Source: Purshia tridentata (lineage: Eukaryota; Streptophyta; Magnoliopsida; Rosales; Rosaceae). Taken from it: DNA of 64,000 nt. The stretch's first letter is position 1, and each line of letters opens with the position of its first letter. The stretch spans positions 1 to 64,000 of the forward strand of contig QANT01007799.1 in NCBI GenBank assembly GCA_003254885.1, given 5' to 3'. A program made the position numbers and the translations under genes. Of this stretch, positions 37,001 to 49,102 are shown in pieces. The notes under the pieces are model-generated. The model had not been told where the DNA came from, ran no database searches, and saw only the letters and a program-made list of their open reading frames with translations.

Positions 37001-37627
37001 CAACCAACCCAGGTCATGAAGTCGCATCACAATTGTATATCATCACCTCAACAAGATCCTCCTCCACCCTTGCAGCATTGCAAGAAAAAATTAGCATGGT
37101 TTGTAGCACCTGATTTCAGAGGAAATAGTGAAAGCGGGGACTGGAAATTGGGAGATTTTCCATTTGATCCTCTCCAGTACCAGGAGCAAACTGCTGGGTT
37201 TGACGAATCATTGGCATACATCAAAACCGTGTTCGCTCAGGAGGGCCCCTTTGATGGGGTTCTGGGATTTTCTCAGGGAGCAGCAATGGCAGCTTTAGTT
37301 TGTGCCCAAGCCCAACAAAGGAGGATACCAAAAGGTGAAATGGAGTTTAGATTTGTGATTTTGTGCTCTGGGTTTGGGATTAATTTACATAGGGAGTTTA
37401 AGGAGGAGAGGACAATGACAATGACAATGATGAAATGCCCTTCACTTCACATATTTGGTAGTGAGCATGGTAAAGACAGACAAATCGCAAAGGAAGAAAG
37501 CAGGGAGCTTGCTTCTTTATTTGATGAGGGATGCTCTGTCATCATTGAACACGACTGTGGTCACATAATTCCTACTCGGCCTCCTTATATTGATCAGATT
37601 AAGGATTTTCTGGGCCAGTTTCTGTAA
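34060..37627 (+). CDS. STR6: Rhodanese-like protein 6: TrhO-like rhodanese fused to an FSH1-type serine hydrolase
   Basis: Exons: 34060-34248, 34437-34598, 34919-35024, 35262-35457, 35671-35752, 35858-35940, 36048-36180, 36486-36636, 36843-37627; 1887 bases, 628 aa. Order: N-terminal domain like that of bacterial TrhO/YceA (YYKYTQIP ... LGRVRLSPLGVNVTVGG); rhodanese domain (LLDARNLYE, nucleophile C220 in CTGGIRC, LFGGIQRYMEHFPDGG); a Cys-rich part with CLLC, CTYC, CNSC and CELC pairs, probably zinc-binding; and an FSH1-type alpha/beta hydrolase (ILCLHGFRQN, GFSQG with S511, late H608 in DCGHIIP). Bacterial TrhO hydroxylates tRNA uridine 34; a similar role here is inference, and the hydrolase substrate is unknown. 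It matches Arabidopsis At1g09280. Exon 8 begins at a CAGCAG tandem acceptor, so one Gln may be optional. Lies 807 bases after the importin gene, same strand. Confidence 0.93.
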
Positions 37628-38704
37628 TTGGGCCTTTGCTTAGTGTTTGCTGGTTTGGTTCTTGTAAGCCCATTGGGCTTTTTGACATATCTGGGGTCTT
37701 TTTAAATGACTAAATTTGATTTCATTTTGCCAAAAAAGAAACAAAAAAAAAAAAAAAGTCGTCTTTGTCTGGATTGGATTAGATTGCATGTTAGTCAAGT
37801 CAATAGTATTACGCGTCCGTACTGACAGTAAAGCAGAGGCGAACATTATAAAATTGAAAAGCGTTTAAGATAATATAAAAAACAAATAAATTGGGAGGCG
37901 AGCTTACGCGTTAAGTCGATCAGCATGACGCGGCTTCACCGTTAAAACTCTAAACTAAATACAAATTTACAAACCAACCAGTCTCTCGCCGTTCGTCAAC
38001 CAGTGAGCAGTGAGCAGTCAACCCCAACCATGGTTGAGTAAGAGTAAGCTAAGCTATACTTATTTATTTAATTTGAGTCTTTTAACTGACCTTCTAATAT
38101 TTTATCGATTCGTATTAAGTAGAGAATAGTGTATAGTTGAGATGGTCTAAATAACTTTATTTAAGTCGATAATGACACTTAACACACATTAAGATCTAAA
38201 TTTGATACAGAAATTGAAATCCATACAATTATTGAATTAAGCTACTATTTACTAAGTTACTAACCATTAGCGTGTCGTTGGCTAAGCTAGCTAATTTAAT
38301 TAAAAACGGTGCAAGCAGTGCAGCAGCTTATAAATTAAATTTAAAGGTACGGAAAAGCTGACGCGTGTCCCCGCGAACAACGCGTTTTCTTCATCCTTTG
38401 CCCACCGCCCTATATATGTCGTCTTCTTCCTCATTACTGAGACCCCCACCAAGTCTCCCTTGTTATTTATACAGTATACTTAAGAGAAGACTTGCAGTCG
38501 GTCAATCTTGCTCAATACTCAGACACTTACTCTTCTCACTACTCTGTCTTCTCACTCTCACGATGAAAATCATCTCTACTCTCATTTCATAAACTCACTT
38601 GCTCATTCTTTCCGACCCTTTTCAGCTTTTCCTTCAATAACTAAAACCCAACCTGTATTACAGACTAAATCAACGATTTTAACTATCTAACTAGAGTTGT
38701 TTTC
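37628..38704. promoter_or_regulatory. Intergenic region with four CGCG boxes upstream of the VQ gene
   Basis: ACGCGT occurs at 37811-37816, 37916-37921, 38361-38366 and 38380-38385; the last two are 19 bases apart and within 50 bases of a TATATAT box at 38411-38417. VCGCGB motifs are known CAMTA (calmodulin-binding transcription activator) sites in rapidly induced stress genes. The stretch also contains the STR6 3' UTR with a palindromic AAGCCCATTGGGCTT at 37666. No gene was seen in the first 700 bases. Confidence 0.5.
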
Positions 38705-39454
38705 ATGGCTTCCTCGGACAACGTTGCCAGTATCGAGTCCTGGGCCTTCAGGCCCGCCTCCTTCACCGACTCCTGGATCTCCGAGGCCTTCGCTCGCGAC
38801 ACCAAAACCCTCACGAGGGCCCTCCAGAAGTCCCTCTCCAACAATCCCTCGGAATCGTTTGATTCCGACTTGTTCTTGCCGTTTCTTAACAACGTCGTCA
38901 ACCCCTCAGAAGCGGCGCCCACCCCGACCATTTCGGGACTTTCGGGCTCCGATCCCGAAACCACTACTGCTCCGAAACGCCAGCGAAACTCGATTCCGGT
39001 TTCGGGTGGTGGTGGAAAAGGTTCGAAACGGAAGTCCCGCGCGTCGAAACGGTCGCAGACGACTTTTATCACGGCGGACCCGGCCAACTTCAGGCAGATG
39101 GTGCAACAGGTGACCGGCGTAAGATTCGGTAGCGGACAAGTCCAGGTGCAGTCGGTTCTGAAGCCGGAGGCCCATAGAGCCGGTAGCCGGTTGTCGGGAA
39201 GCGGTGGCTGCTTGCCGACCCTCGATACGTCGGCGTTTCTTTTAGACCATCATCAGCATCAGCAGCAACAGCAACAGCAGATGGCGGGGCCGTCGTCGAC
39301 GACAGCTGGGCCTAACATGACTGGGTCGGGCCCACTGTGTTTTGGGCCGGGCGTTGACGTGGCGGATTGTGGTAGCGTTGGCGTTTCTTCTGGGGGATTA
39401 GGTTTTGACTCTTTTTCGAGCTTTCCCACTTTGGAGTCGTGGAAGGTCATGTGA
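38705..39454 (+). CDS. VQ motif-containing protein (VQ22/JAV1-like group)
   Basis: Intronless, 249 aa, GC-rich. N-terminal block SWISEAFARDTKTLTRALQKSL (two conserved pieces around 23-44); Ser/Pro-rich middle with SGLSGSDPE; basic KGSKRKSRASKR (105-116), a likely nuclear signal; VQ motif F129-xxx-VQ-xx-TG138 (FITADPANFRQMVQQVTG, in two parts); His/Gln run at about 182-192; short hydrophobic-acidic C-terminus. VQ proteins bind WRKY factors and act in defence and stress; Arabidopsis VQ22 (JAV1) is a jasmonate-pathway repressor. Placement in the VQ22 group rests on the N-terminal block and is moderate. CGCG boxes in its promoter fit calcium-responsive expression (inference). Confidence 0.88.
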   Translation: MASSDNVASIESWAFRPASFTDSWISEAFARDTKTLTRALQKSLSNNPSESFDSDLFLPFLNNVVNPSEAAPTPTISGLSGSDPETTTAPKRQRNSIPVSGGGGKGSKRKSRASKRSQTTFITADPANFRQMVQQVTGVRFGSGQVQVQSVLKPEAHRAGSRLSGSGGCLPTLDTSAFLLDHHQHQQQQQQQMAGPSSTTAGPNMTGSGPLCFGPGVDVADCGSVGVSSGGLGFDSFSSFPTLESWKVM

Positions 39455-39610
39455 GATATTTTGACGGACGATCGACCATGTGACGTGTCCTACCGTCTAT
39501 CTCTCTATCACTCTGTATACATATTATATGTTCTATTTTTATTTTATTTTATTTTCGTTACTATTATTTAGCAATGGGATGGTTTATTGGTGTTAAATTT
39601 GTAATGGGGA

Positions 39611-39647
39611 CTTTTTTTTTTTTTTTNGGGTTTTTTTTTTTTTTTTT
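39611..39647. other. Poly-T tracts around an undetermined base
   Basis: The only N in the window (39627) sits between two long T runs in the 3' flank of the VQ gene. Length there is probably uncertain because of homopolymer sequencing. Confidence 0.9.
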
Positions 39648-40449
39648 ATCTCTTTTTTTAGGAAGTCATGAGACTTGTTTAGTACTTTATATTAGCTCAG
39701 CTTAATGAATTACAATTTTTGCAATTATTACTTTGTATTTTTTTACATACTAAAAATGTCACTACATTCATTGTATGCCCGGTTAATAGATGTGGCTAAT
39801 TTTGAACTTGACGTACTAACTACTAATTAATATTATAATGGTATGTTTCTTCACTTTATTGAACTTTATTAAATGGGGTCAAATGGAACCCTCGCATTTT
39901 CTAAAGTTACATATATTTTTTTAAGAAAACTCTACAAAATTCCACATTTTCTCTATAAAGAAGAGTGATAGGTTTAGATACTTTATAACAAAGAGAATTA
40001 GTTTGATTTCTAGAAACAGAGAGCTTGAATTGTTTGAGGGGTTCCTCTTGTCTAAATTTTTGACCCTACCACACTGATCAATTGCATTCAATCTTTAATT
40101 AATCATGTTAGATGATTTAACCTTTATCCTATGTATTTATAATAAACGGATGTGTCAAGCTTAATTCAAGTTTATAATTATGATCAAATTCATCCAAATG
40201 TAAATCATATATTCTTCCTAAATACAATAATTCAAAACAATAAGTACGATTAAGATTGTTCAAATGTTAAACGAATGTTTTAACATTTAAAAAGACATAA
40301 ATCATTACTATATCCAAAATTGGATTATTCGTGTTTTACAACAATTTAAGTAATTTGTGTTAGACAAACGTATCAAGTGATGATTAACTTTTTTGGATGG
40401 GGGAGAGGCCAACTTAGGACAGAAAGAGACATGTTAATTACTTAATTAT

Positions 40450-40583
40450 AAGGAAGCAGGGTGTTTCGGTAATTTGCACTAGTTACTAAATCAATAACTA
40501 CCGGGTCTCAGGCAAAACCTTAGCTTATTGCGTTATGAGATCGCGTTTGAATATCATAAGGAACCGGGGTGTTTTGGTATTTT
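40450..40583. repeat. Degenerate direct repeat in the ICP55 promoter region
   Basis: The strings at 40450-40475 (AAGGAAGCAGGGTGTTTCGG...) and 40558-40583 (AAGGAACCGGGGTGTTTTGG...) are related copies about 108 bases apart. A GTCTCAGG follows both (near 40505 and 40677). The rest of 39648-40449 is AT-rich with no gene seen. Confidence 0.6.
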
Positions 40584-40657
40584 GGCTAACCCCCCTACAA
40601 ACATTTCCTGATAGTCTTAAACCCTGAACCGATAACTAAAAAAATAACTTAAACGTT

Positions 40658-40665
40658 AAACCCTA
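40658..40665 (+). promoter_or_regulatory. Telo-box (AAACCCTA) upstream of ICP55
   Basis: AAACCCTA, with a near copy AAACCCTG at about 40618-40625, lies just over 100 bases before the start codon. Telo-boxes are known in promoters and leaders of plant housekeeping genes. Confidence 0.45.
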
Positions 40666-40769
40666 GACCGATAGAAGTCTCAGGTGAGTGGATTGCCATT
40701 TTCAAACAAACAAATACACCAGCTTTCGATTAGAATTAAAAGGTTTGTGTGAAAGCAAAAAGAAAAAAA

Positions 40770-43700
40770 ATGCAGATTCTTGTACAAAAAATTCTGCAGA
40801 GAATGTCACTCAAGAAGGTACGGTACATCCCACTTTCAATACACTTCTCAAGCGATCTTTTACTTCTTATTTGTACTCCTTTTTTAACCTGTTGTTTGAT
40901 TTTTGGTCTGAATTATGAATTGGGTATTCCACAAATGGCCCATTAGAGTTCAAATTATCCAATTTTTGCTCAACTGGAGCTTGCGTAATGTATAGTCTTC
41001 AGTAAGTTTAAATCCTGGTTGGAGATAAAGAAAATGATGATCGGAAGTCCAGTTCTTGTATTTTGATGATAAAAATGGTTTCTTTAATTTAACGCATATG
41101 GTTCTGTTTTTTGTTTTGGCTTTTGTAATACTTTTTTATTGAAATTTCCATGAGTTTTGCTCAGACGCTTTCATTAAGTTAATAATAGTGGAATGAGCTA
41201 AATTGGTATTTAATGAGTTGGATTTACAGGCTATTGGATGCCGTGCATATTGTACCAAGAATATTGTTGACATTGGACAGCCAACTCCTGCATCTCATCC
41301 ACAGGTGCTGATACTTGACATCACTACATGTTTGATAGCTGATACTAAACATCAATTCATGTTTGGTAGCTGATACTTAACATAAATGGATGTTTGATAC
41401 ACAGATAAACGTGTTGTACACGGTGCACATTGTAATGTTCACTGTGATCACCTTGAAAGTGGAAATAATAAAAAATGGATTTACGTTTTATTTGATATTG
41501 ATTATTCCATTATAATTGTTGTTGCCTTTGCAGTTATTGAAAGATGGGGAGATCACACCCGGAATAACTTCGGAGGAATACATATTGAGAAGAAAAAGGT
41601 TGTTGGAGGCCCTCCCTGAGAAGGGTTTGGCTATCCTTGCAGCTGCCCCTGTGAAGATGATGAATGATGTCGTGCCTTATACCTATCGTCAAGATGCTGA
41701 TTACTTGTATATTACTGGCTGCCAACAACCTGGCGGCGTGGCAGTTTTGGGTCATGAATGTGGTTTTTGCATGTTCATGCCAGAAACAACACCTCATGTA
41801 TGCCCAGCCTTCTATGATAATATTTTCTAATGCTGTACTAATTATTGTTCTATGGCTTCACATTTCTATTAATATGGTCATATAGACGAGCAATTTGAGA
41901 CATATAATTAGAATAATAACCATACATCACATACTTATCTTATTTTTGGTGTTCAAAGAAGGATCTTTAAGTTTGTTGTCTTTTTTGAATGTTATTGTGA
42001 AGTGTGCATGTATCATGTTGCTATTATCTTGTTGAGAGGCTGAGAAAGTTGTCATTTCACAAGGTAGTTATAATAGTCTGGGTATATAGTTTAGTTGTGG
42101 CTACTACAAATTTTAGGCAGATTAAGCAGTTGAGAAATTGATTATCTAATTTATTTTTACTATTGTTTGGTTAGGATGTTATCTGGCAAGGGCAAATTGC
42201 TGGAGTTAGTGCAGCATTGGACGTATTCAAGGCAGATAGAGCATATCCAATGAGCAAATTACGGGAGGTTAGTTGAATACTCAGACAATTTGAAATTAGA
42301 GAAATGTTCCACTTTGAAATTAATAACAAATTATGTTAATGCAATCTTCTAGTTTTTTGAATATTAAGCACTTCCATAATTTCTGTAGCTTTGGATGGTC
42401 AGGATTAATCATGCACTGTTTGGTAAGAATGCACAAGGTCAACTACATAGAGATTTTACATAACCAGTATCATGAAGATGAATATAGTGTCACTGATACA
42501 ACTGAATATGAAATTGTCATAGCTGTACAAAAATGCGACAACTTGTTTAACCAGAACAGCTTTTCCCTGAGCTGATGTTTTAAAATTTGAACTTCTAAGT
42601 ATGAGGCAGTTGTGGCATGACTAGTAGTTAATTAGTTATTCCATGCCATTAAGCTGTCCTCTAACCTTGTTATAACTTAAAAACATTCTGATTTTCTTGG
42701 AAGGAGTGGTTTGACAGATAGTTGGATTCCTTTCCTGTGTATGCTATCATTATATACACATTGCCTTTTATTTTACTGACTGCAGATCCTGCCAGATATT
42801 ATGTTGGGATCGTCCAATTTGTTCCACAATGCGCAGACAGCTGTACCAACATATATGGAATTAGATGCCTTTCAGAAAGCAGCTTACTCTGGAAAAGTGA
42901 AAGACGTTTCAGTTTTTACCCATGAGTTACGGCTGATAAAGTCACCAGCAGAGCTTAAGTTAATGAGAGAGTCTGCATCAATTGCTTGCCAGGTACTTCC
43001 ATATCAATTTTGTTGCTAACTATTTCATCACCCCCATATATCCTACAATGTCTTGTCTCACTGCACAAATCTATGTGCATGTGGCTGTACCTGGGAAGCA
43101 TGTTGGCATATTACAATTGGTAGTATTTGAGTAAGTGTAGTATCTAAGTAGTGGTCCAATTTCTAATGCACTTAGTAATTGGGCATTTACCATTGGGATT
43201 TTTTTTTTTTTTTTGATTCATATTAGGTAGCCCATTATGTTGTTTATAAGTTATACCTGCAATATCATGTTGTTTCATACTAGTGCTATATCTTTGAATA
43301 AGGTTATTAACTTAATATTGCATGTTCATTGGATTATTCCCTGACTTATATTGACAATGAATGTATTCTTGGGCAGGCTCTTTTACAGACAATGTTTCAC
43401 TCAAGGGCACATCCTTATGAGGGTATGCTATCAGCTAAGTTTGAATATGAATGCAAAATGAGGGGTGCCCAGAGAATGGCGTAAGCTTTTTCCTTTTCTG
43501 GATGATCGGTTCCGAAAATGTAATTTATTATTTAACCCACTCTATGTGTGCTATTTAATCACTTGAAAATGTGTGGTGGATGACAGAAAAAATTGTAACT
43601 GAAACTTGGTTTGTAATTTATTGAGATTTTGCCAGTATTTTACAAATTTCCTGAGGATTTGCTAATTTCGTTCTCCATTACCAGATTCAACCCTGTGGTT

Positions 43701-46700
43701 GGTGGTGGGCCTAATGCAAGCGTAATACATTATTCTCGAAATGATCAAAAAGTGAGTTGATTATCAAATCCACTATCTACTTTTTGTGGTCACGATCTAG
43801 AATAATAGAATAAAAAATTTTGTTTTTTCAACCAGTATGCTTACAAAGATTATGTACATTGTTTTGCAGATAAAAGATGAGGATATTGTCCTGATGGATG
43901 TTGGTTGCGAGTTTCATGGCTATGTCAGTGATCTTACTCGTACCTGGCCACCCTGTGGCAGCTTTTCTTCAACTCAAGTATGGATGGATAAATGTTTCTC
44001 CACCTTTACCACATTTGTCAAAATCTTTATAATGATTAACTTGCCACGTCTTGTCCACAGCAATTTTAGAACATCTGTTAATGCTGTTACAAATTGTTTC
44101 ATTCAACTTGCTGTAATCATGTGTCTTATTTTTGGACAAAATATTTTGCAGGAGCCTAGTACAAAGAATTCTACCTCAATTAATTGGGGAATTTCTGCTT
44201 CTTGTACAAATATTATTGATTAACTTCATTTTAATTAAATATTCTGCTATTGCATTGGAGCATATTATTGATAAACGAGGCTTATCCATGAGAGGTCTAT
44301 ATTTCAGGAAGAGCTTTATGATCTTATTCTGCAAACAAACAAGGCATGTGTGAAGCTTTGCAAACCTGGTGCTAGCATTCGACAAATACACAACTTTTCA
44401 GTAAGATTGTCTGAATCAAAGTTGTTATTTGTCTTAGTTTGACATGAGAATTTTACCTTTTCTGCATCCTCTCTCATGATTAATAAGATCCCAATCTTTC
44501 CCTAAGGACTCTCACTTGCATAGGTTGAAATGCTCCACAAAGGACTCAAGGAGATTGGAATTCTGAAGGATTCTAGAAGCAGTTCCTACCATCAGCTGAA
44601 CCCAACTTCCATAGGTTTCTCTATCCATCCCTGGACAGATATTTCAGTTTGGTGTTTTGCCAATATGAGGCATGAATATACAGCCATAGTTTGTCTAAGT
44701 TTGAATTGATTAATTAGTACAATAAGCACTTCTAAGTTTGCATTATGTGATTGATCACTCTTTCTGTCAATGCTTTTTCTTACCTGCATTTTGGAATCCA
44801 CATCCTCATTCTCCTCCGGTGTTGAACTACTTTGCTTTTTAGTTTTGTTTTTTAGAGAGATTGATAAGAATTGCTGCAGATTTGAACTTCGGATATCCTC
44901 ATATGATACCATGATAGGATTGGTTGGTTTATCATTTTTCTCAAAAGTTTAAACTGTTGAGATGTGTGCCAATAATTTCTTTAAATCCTAACAGAGCTTT
45001 CAAATAATTTAGTTTGTCAAACTTTGAATTGGTTAATCAGGATGATATGTACCACCAAAATATTTTGCGATAGAAGTTTTTATTTCTCTTTTGTTGTCCA
45101 GGTCACTATCTGGGAATGGATGTCCATGATTGTTCTGTGGTCAGCTATGACAGTCCTTTGAAGCCAGGTGTTGTAAGTTGTCTCCTTTATTAAAAAAAAT
45201 AATTTTTCTTTCTTTTTTTATTTTAAATTTACTTATTTGTAATCAAAATGATGGTGATGTCACATTAGCACTGTGTGAGTGCACGTGCACAAAAACTGAG
45301 GTTGAGAGTTGTCTTGTCTTTTCCCTTGGAATTAGTTGTTCGATGCATGCAGGCACTCCCTTGTGTTTCTGCTGCCGTTACTTCCTAAGTTTTTTTTGTT
45401 TATATATGACATGAGTATGGGTATGGTGCTGCAAGCCTGCAACATAATTGAAAACAGATGAGATTTCTAATTTTCAAAGCTATATGATGTGCTTCATAGC
45501 ATATATGCAGACACATCATACATTGAATAAGACATTGTTGAGAAGGAATATGCAAACACATCAGACATTGTTGTAAGTACATATATTAGTAACACACCCA
45601 CACCCCTCAAATTGTCTTATTTTTCTGACATATTAAAGAATATTTTATGGTTGTGCTTGCGAGGGCATGGTAAGAAAAACAGTATTTGGTAGTGTGTATT
45701 TGACCGTTTGTATGCACAGAAACTTTGGATAAATGTTTGCCTTGAATCAGCAAGGCTGCTTCATTGTATTTAGATTTTTTTTTTTTTGACAACATCATTT
45801 TGTTTGTACACAGGTAATAACAATTGAACCGGGAATCTACATCCCATTGCTCTCTAACGGTCCTGAGAGGTATTTTCTGAGCTTAGCTCAATCTGCAAAA
45901 TAATTGTTTTTACCACCTTGAGATGCTACAAATCAGATTTTTTATAAGCTAGGCCCATGTGCAATTTACCATTGCCCTTGGACAAGCAGCTGAATTTCAA
46001 AGAGGTTCAACTGACTAGTCCATTTCACAAAAAGTGATATAATGCAGTATGCTAACTGCACAAGCATCATACATTTCTTTTAACTTTTTGCTCTACTGCT
46101 CTGCAGGGTGAGTAGATTGATTCATTACCAATTTCTTGCAAACATTGTCATTGCAATTGGCTCTCCTTCTTTTCATAATGTTCTGTAGTTAATTTCCAAT
46201 TTGAAAGATACCTCAACAAAGTACTCGATGTGAAACTTTTCTCTCTGGTGGATGCCTCATACTTAGGACATCAATCATCCTACCGTGTCTTTCAACCTTC
46301 TTGCTTTAAATGTTCTGAAACACCATTGATGTATTGAGGATATATAATGCAGGTTTCGAGGCATCGGGATAAGGATTGAGGATGAGGTCCTTATTACGGA
46401 CACAGGTTATGAGGTATAATTTTATTTTAGTTTAAGCTCGTATTTATTGTATGGCCATTCTGAGCCATACATTAGTTTTATTCCTAACGGATGAGGTCCT
46501 GATTAAACTCTATAAATTGTTTTCATTTACTATTTGATATGATTTTAGTAAGAATGTAAGATGATCATCATCAACAGTTTTTTCCATCTGGTTTGTTACT
46601 TGGTCAAGTTGAGATGTTACAAATTCATCAACTTTTGATCAATTTACTTCAAGCAGCTACAAACTCATAACAAGAATGATACTTTTATGCATACCAGGTC

Positions 46701-46811
46701 CTAACTGGGTCAATGCCAAAAGAAGTTAAACACATCGAATCCTTGCTGAACAACTTTCACCATGGAATTGTGATGGACAGCCACAACAGTGAGAGAGTTT
46801 CATCCAGTTGA
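40770..46811 (+). CDS. ICP55: Intermediate cleaving peptidase 55, mitochondrial (Xaa-Pro aminopeptidase family)
   Basis: Exons: 40770-40817, 41230-41304, 41534-41797, 42175-42267, 42786-42992, 43377-43480, 43685-43751, 43870-43977, 44308-44400, 44524-44614, 45102-45172, 45814-45869, 46353-46413, 46698-46811; 1452 bases, 483 aa (the Arabidopsis protein is about 493). The N-terminus is short, Lys/Arg/Gln-rich and lacks acidic residues, fitting a mitochondrial presequence. The aminopeptidase P N-domain (ITSEEYILRRKRLLEALPE, DADYLYITGC) is followed by the pita-bread M24B domain with five metal ligands visible: D296, D307 (MDVGCEFHGYVSD), H385 (HYLGMDVHD), E412 (TIEPGIYIP) and E435 (RIEDEVLIT). 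ICP55 removes one residue from precursors already cut by the mitochondrial processing peptidase, stabilising them under the N-end rule. It matches At1g09300, next to STR6 in Arabidopsis as here. Confidence 0.93.
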
Positions 46812-49102
46812 TGCTCCCTTGTAAATTAATTAAGGGGTCGTCAAAGACATTCATTTCATTTCTGAAGCGAGGAAGAGCTTACTAAATTTCTCATTCAAGG
46901 AATTTTCTGGCAGATATTTGATGTGGGCATAGCCAACTTAATTCTTGTGCATCAAAATCTTGAATCATATCCCGGCTTCCATTTATTTATGTAATTGCCA
47001 AGAATTATGAAACCATTGAGACTAATTTAGAGTCAGCGCTTATGTTACTTGGGTTAATATATATTGATGTTATAGATCATAATGCATACATATACGCTAC
47101 AAAACAAGTAAATGCAAGTATATTATTTCCAAGTTGCTGCTTTTTGATGTAATACTGCCTTTAAAGATGGATGGATTAATGTTTGATGTAGTCCGTTGTA
47201 GTTGTTAAGAAACTAGTGATGAATGAATGAGTGTATTACCTGCATTGCGTTGAATGTATAAATCTTTAATGTTCAACTATATGACCCATACAAAAGAAAA
47301 ACTGTGGCTCATATGCACGGAGGATTTATAGCAGTGCATATAACTCATAACATGATTCAATGCATTTGTTCAATTCATAAATGGGTTTGGTTAGAAACAT
47401 TGACACTCTTGATCATGGCTACCCACAACAACCAACTAGAATCTAGTTTGGGCTTTGGTGTGTTATGCACAGTTAAAAAGGGTAAATAGTCATTTTGGTC
47501 CCCATACTACTACACTTGTATTAGTTTGATCTCTAAACTTCTAATTTGAAAAATTAAGGATTCCGACTTTTTCAATTTTTCCAATTGATGATTTTTTCAT
47601 CAATTTACACATTTTTCATCTAAATTTAACAAGAAATAAAGGAGGAAAAAATGATACATGAGAAAAAAATGGTAAGGTCTAAATAAAAGAAACCATTTTA
47701 CCCTAAAAAAGAACTTTAAATGGTACTATAAAAACATAAATTTGTATAAAAAATATGTAAATTGATGGAAAAGTCCTTAATTGATAAAATTGAAAAAGTC
47801 GAAGTTCTTAATTTTCCAAATTAGAAGTTTGGGGATCAAACAAATAGTGTAATAGTTTGGAGACCAAAATGACTATTTACCCTTAAAAAAGGGTCCTAAA
47901 AGCTCCCAATAGTGTACTTGTATAGTTTTATGTAATCACAGTAGTATTAATTATTTTCCTAATATTTTAAATCTCAGCTGATGTAACAGTATGTCTCTTA
48001 TTATTATTATTATTATAAATAGTCGGGGCATACAATTTTTATTTTTGTTTCTTTTCGGTAGTTAGAACCCTAATCACCAAACAAACTATCCGTGAATAAT
48101 GATAACATGTGCTTAGTGTGATTTGAACTCCTGTGCTTCTGGGAAGTTGCTACTTGCTAGAGGTTCATGGATCAAACATGATTGAATTCATCAAATACTA
48201 ACCAAGTAGTAAAATATATTTTAAAAATCCTTTGTCCATCACATTACCTAGGCCCAACTTACCTCCAAGGATTTGGTGTTGGGTGTACGAAATCATTTCT
48301 ATACATCTTTATTTTATGTTCTGAAGAAATTGGTCCAAAATTTAATTGTTCATTTAATTGAACAATCGTCTTTTGAAGTATGAATGGTGCCAAAACTTCG
48401 AAAATAAAATCTTACAAATTAAGAAAAGTGGGAAACTTACACATGGGGGGGAAAATGGACATCTTAGCTAAACGACATTATGATTAGACTTAAAAACAAG
48501 AAAAACTCTTACATATTAAAAAAACCTATTTTCGTTGAAATTCTACATATTAAGAAAACATAAAAAAAAAACTAAAACTTGGGCAATGGGTGTCCTAGAC
48601 TTTTATTATAGAATAAAGTTTCCTACAAGGGTAAACTGAAAATTAGAAACTTGTCTCATAAATTTGTTCAAGTAACATTTTTACAAAATGGGAAAATTCC
48701 TAGACCTTTTATATCGATATATTAACCTTTGGAAATTGGTAATTTATTTTTCTAAAAGTTTATATTTATTTATTTTTAAATAATATTAGGTTGTGAATTG
48801 TGATGAGAGGTAGCTGTTGTGCAACATTTGGAGGGAAAATGTTTTGCTCAACAGTGGTGAGCAAAATAACTCTCCACTTGGAGATACAACTGCAACCTTT
48901 TTTGTTTGTACATATAGACTATTTTAAAGTAAGGAATTGGTTGGATGGGTGCTAATTATCAAAATAAGGAGGGCCCAATAAAACATTAATGTATTTGATA
49001 CTAAAAAACAGTAAAATTTATTACAAAGGATGTAGGTGAGTGGCTGAGTGCGTCATTTTCTTTCCTTCCTTTTCCTTCTCCTTCTCTCAACAGTTCACGC
49101 TT
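46812..49102. other. Intergenic region after ICP55
   Basis: The ICP55 3' UTR comes first, then AT-rich DNA with the fold-back element at 47480 and a TTA trinucleotide run at about 47999-48015. A tRNA B-box-like string near 48160 is isolated. No gene was seen. Confidence 0.6.
47480..47882. mobile_element. Fold-back MITE with ~135-base inverted arms
   Basis: It begins GGGTAAATAGTCATTTTGGTC and ends with the inverse GACCAAAATGACTATTTACCC. The arms (47480 to about 47614, and about 47749-47882) stay similar for about 135 bases, with scattered mismatches and two small gaps, leaving a loop of about 135 bases. TTAAAAA occurs at both borders, a plausible target duplication. Long TIRs without coding capacity suggest a Mutator-type MITE, but the superfamily is not certain. 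A transcript would form a long hairpin. Confidence 0.8.

Noticed and set aside
44152-44307. Possible extra exon in ICP55 intron 8 after TTTTGCAG at 44151
   Set aside because: Including it breaks the M24 domain between the second metal ligand and the following helix, while joining 43977 to 44308 is in phase and family-consistent.
48110-48180. tRNA B-box-like strings suggesting a SINE or tRNA
   Set aside because: No A box at proper distance, no cloverleaf, and no poly-A-type end with duplication.
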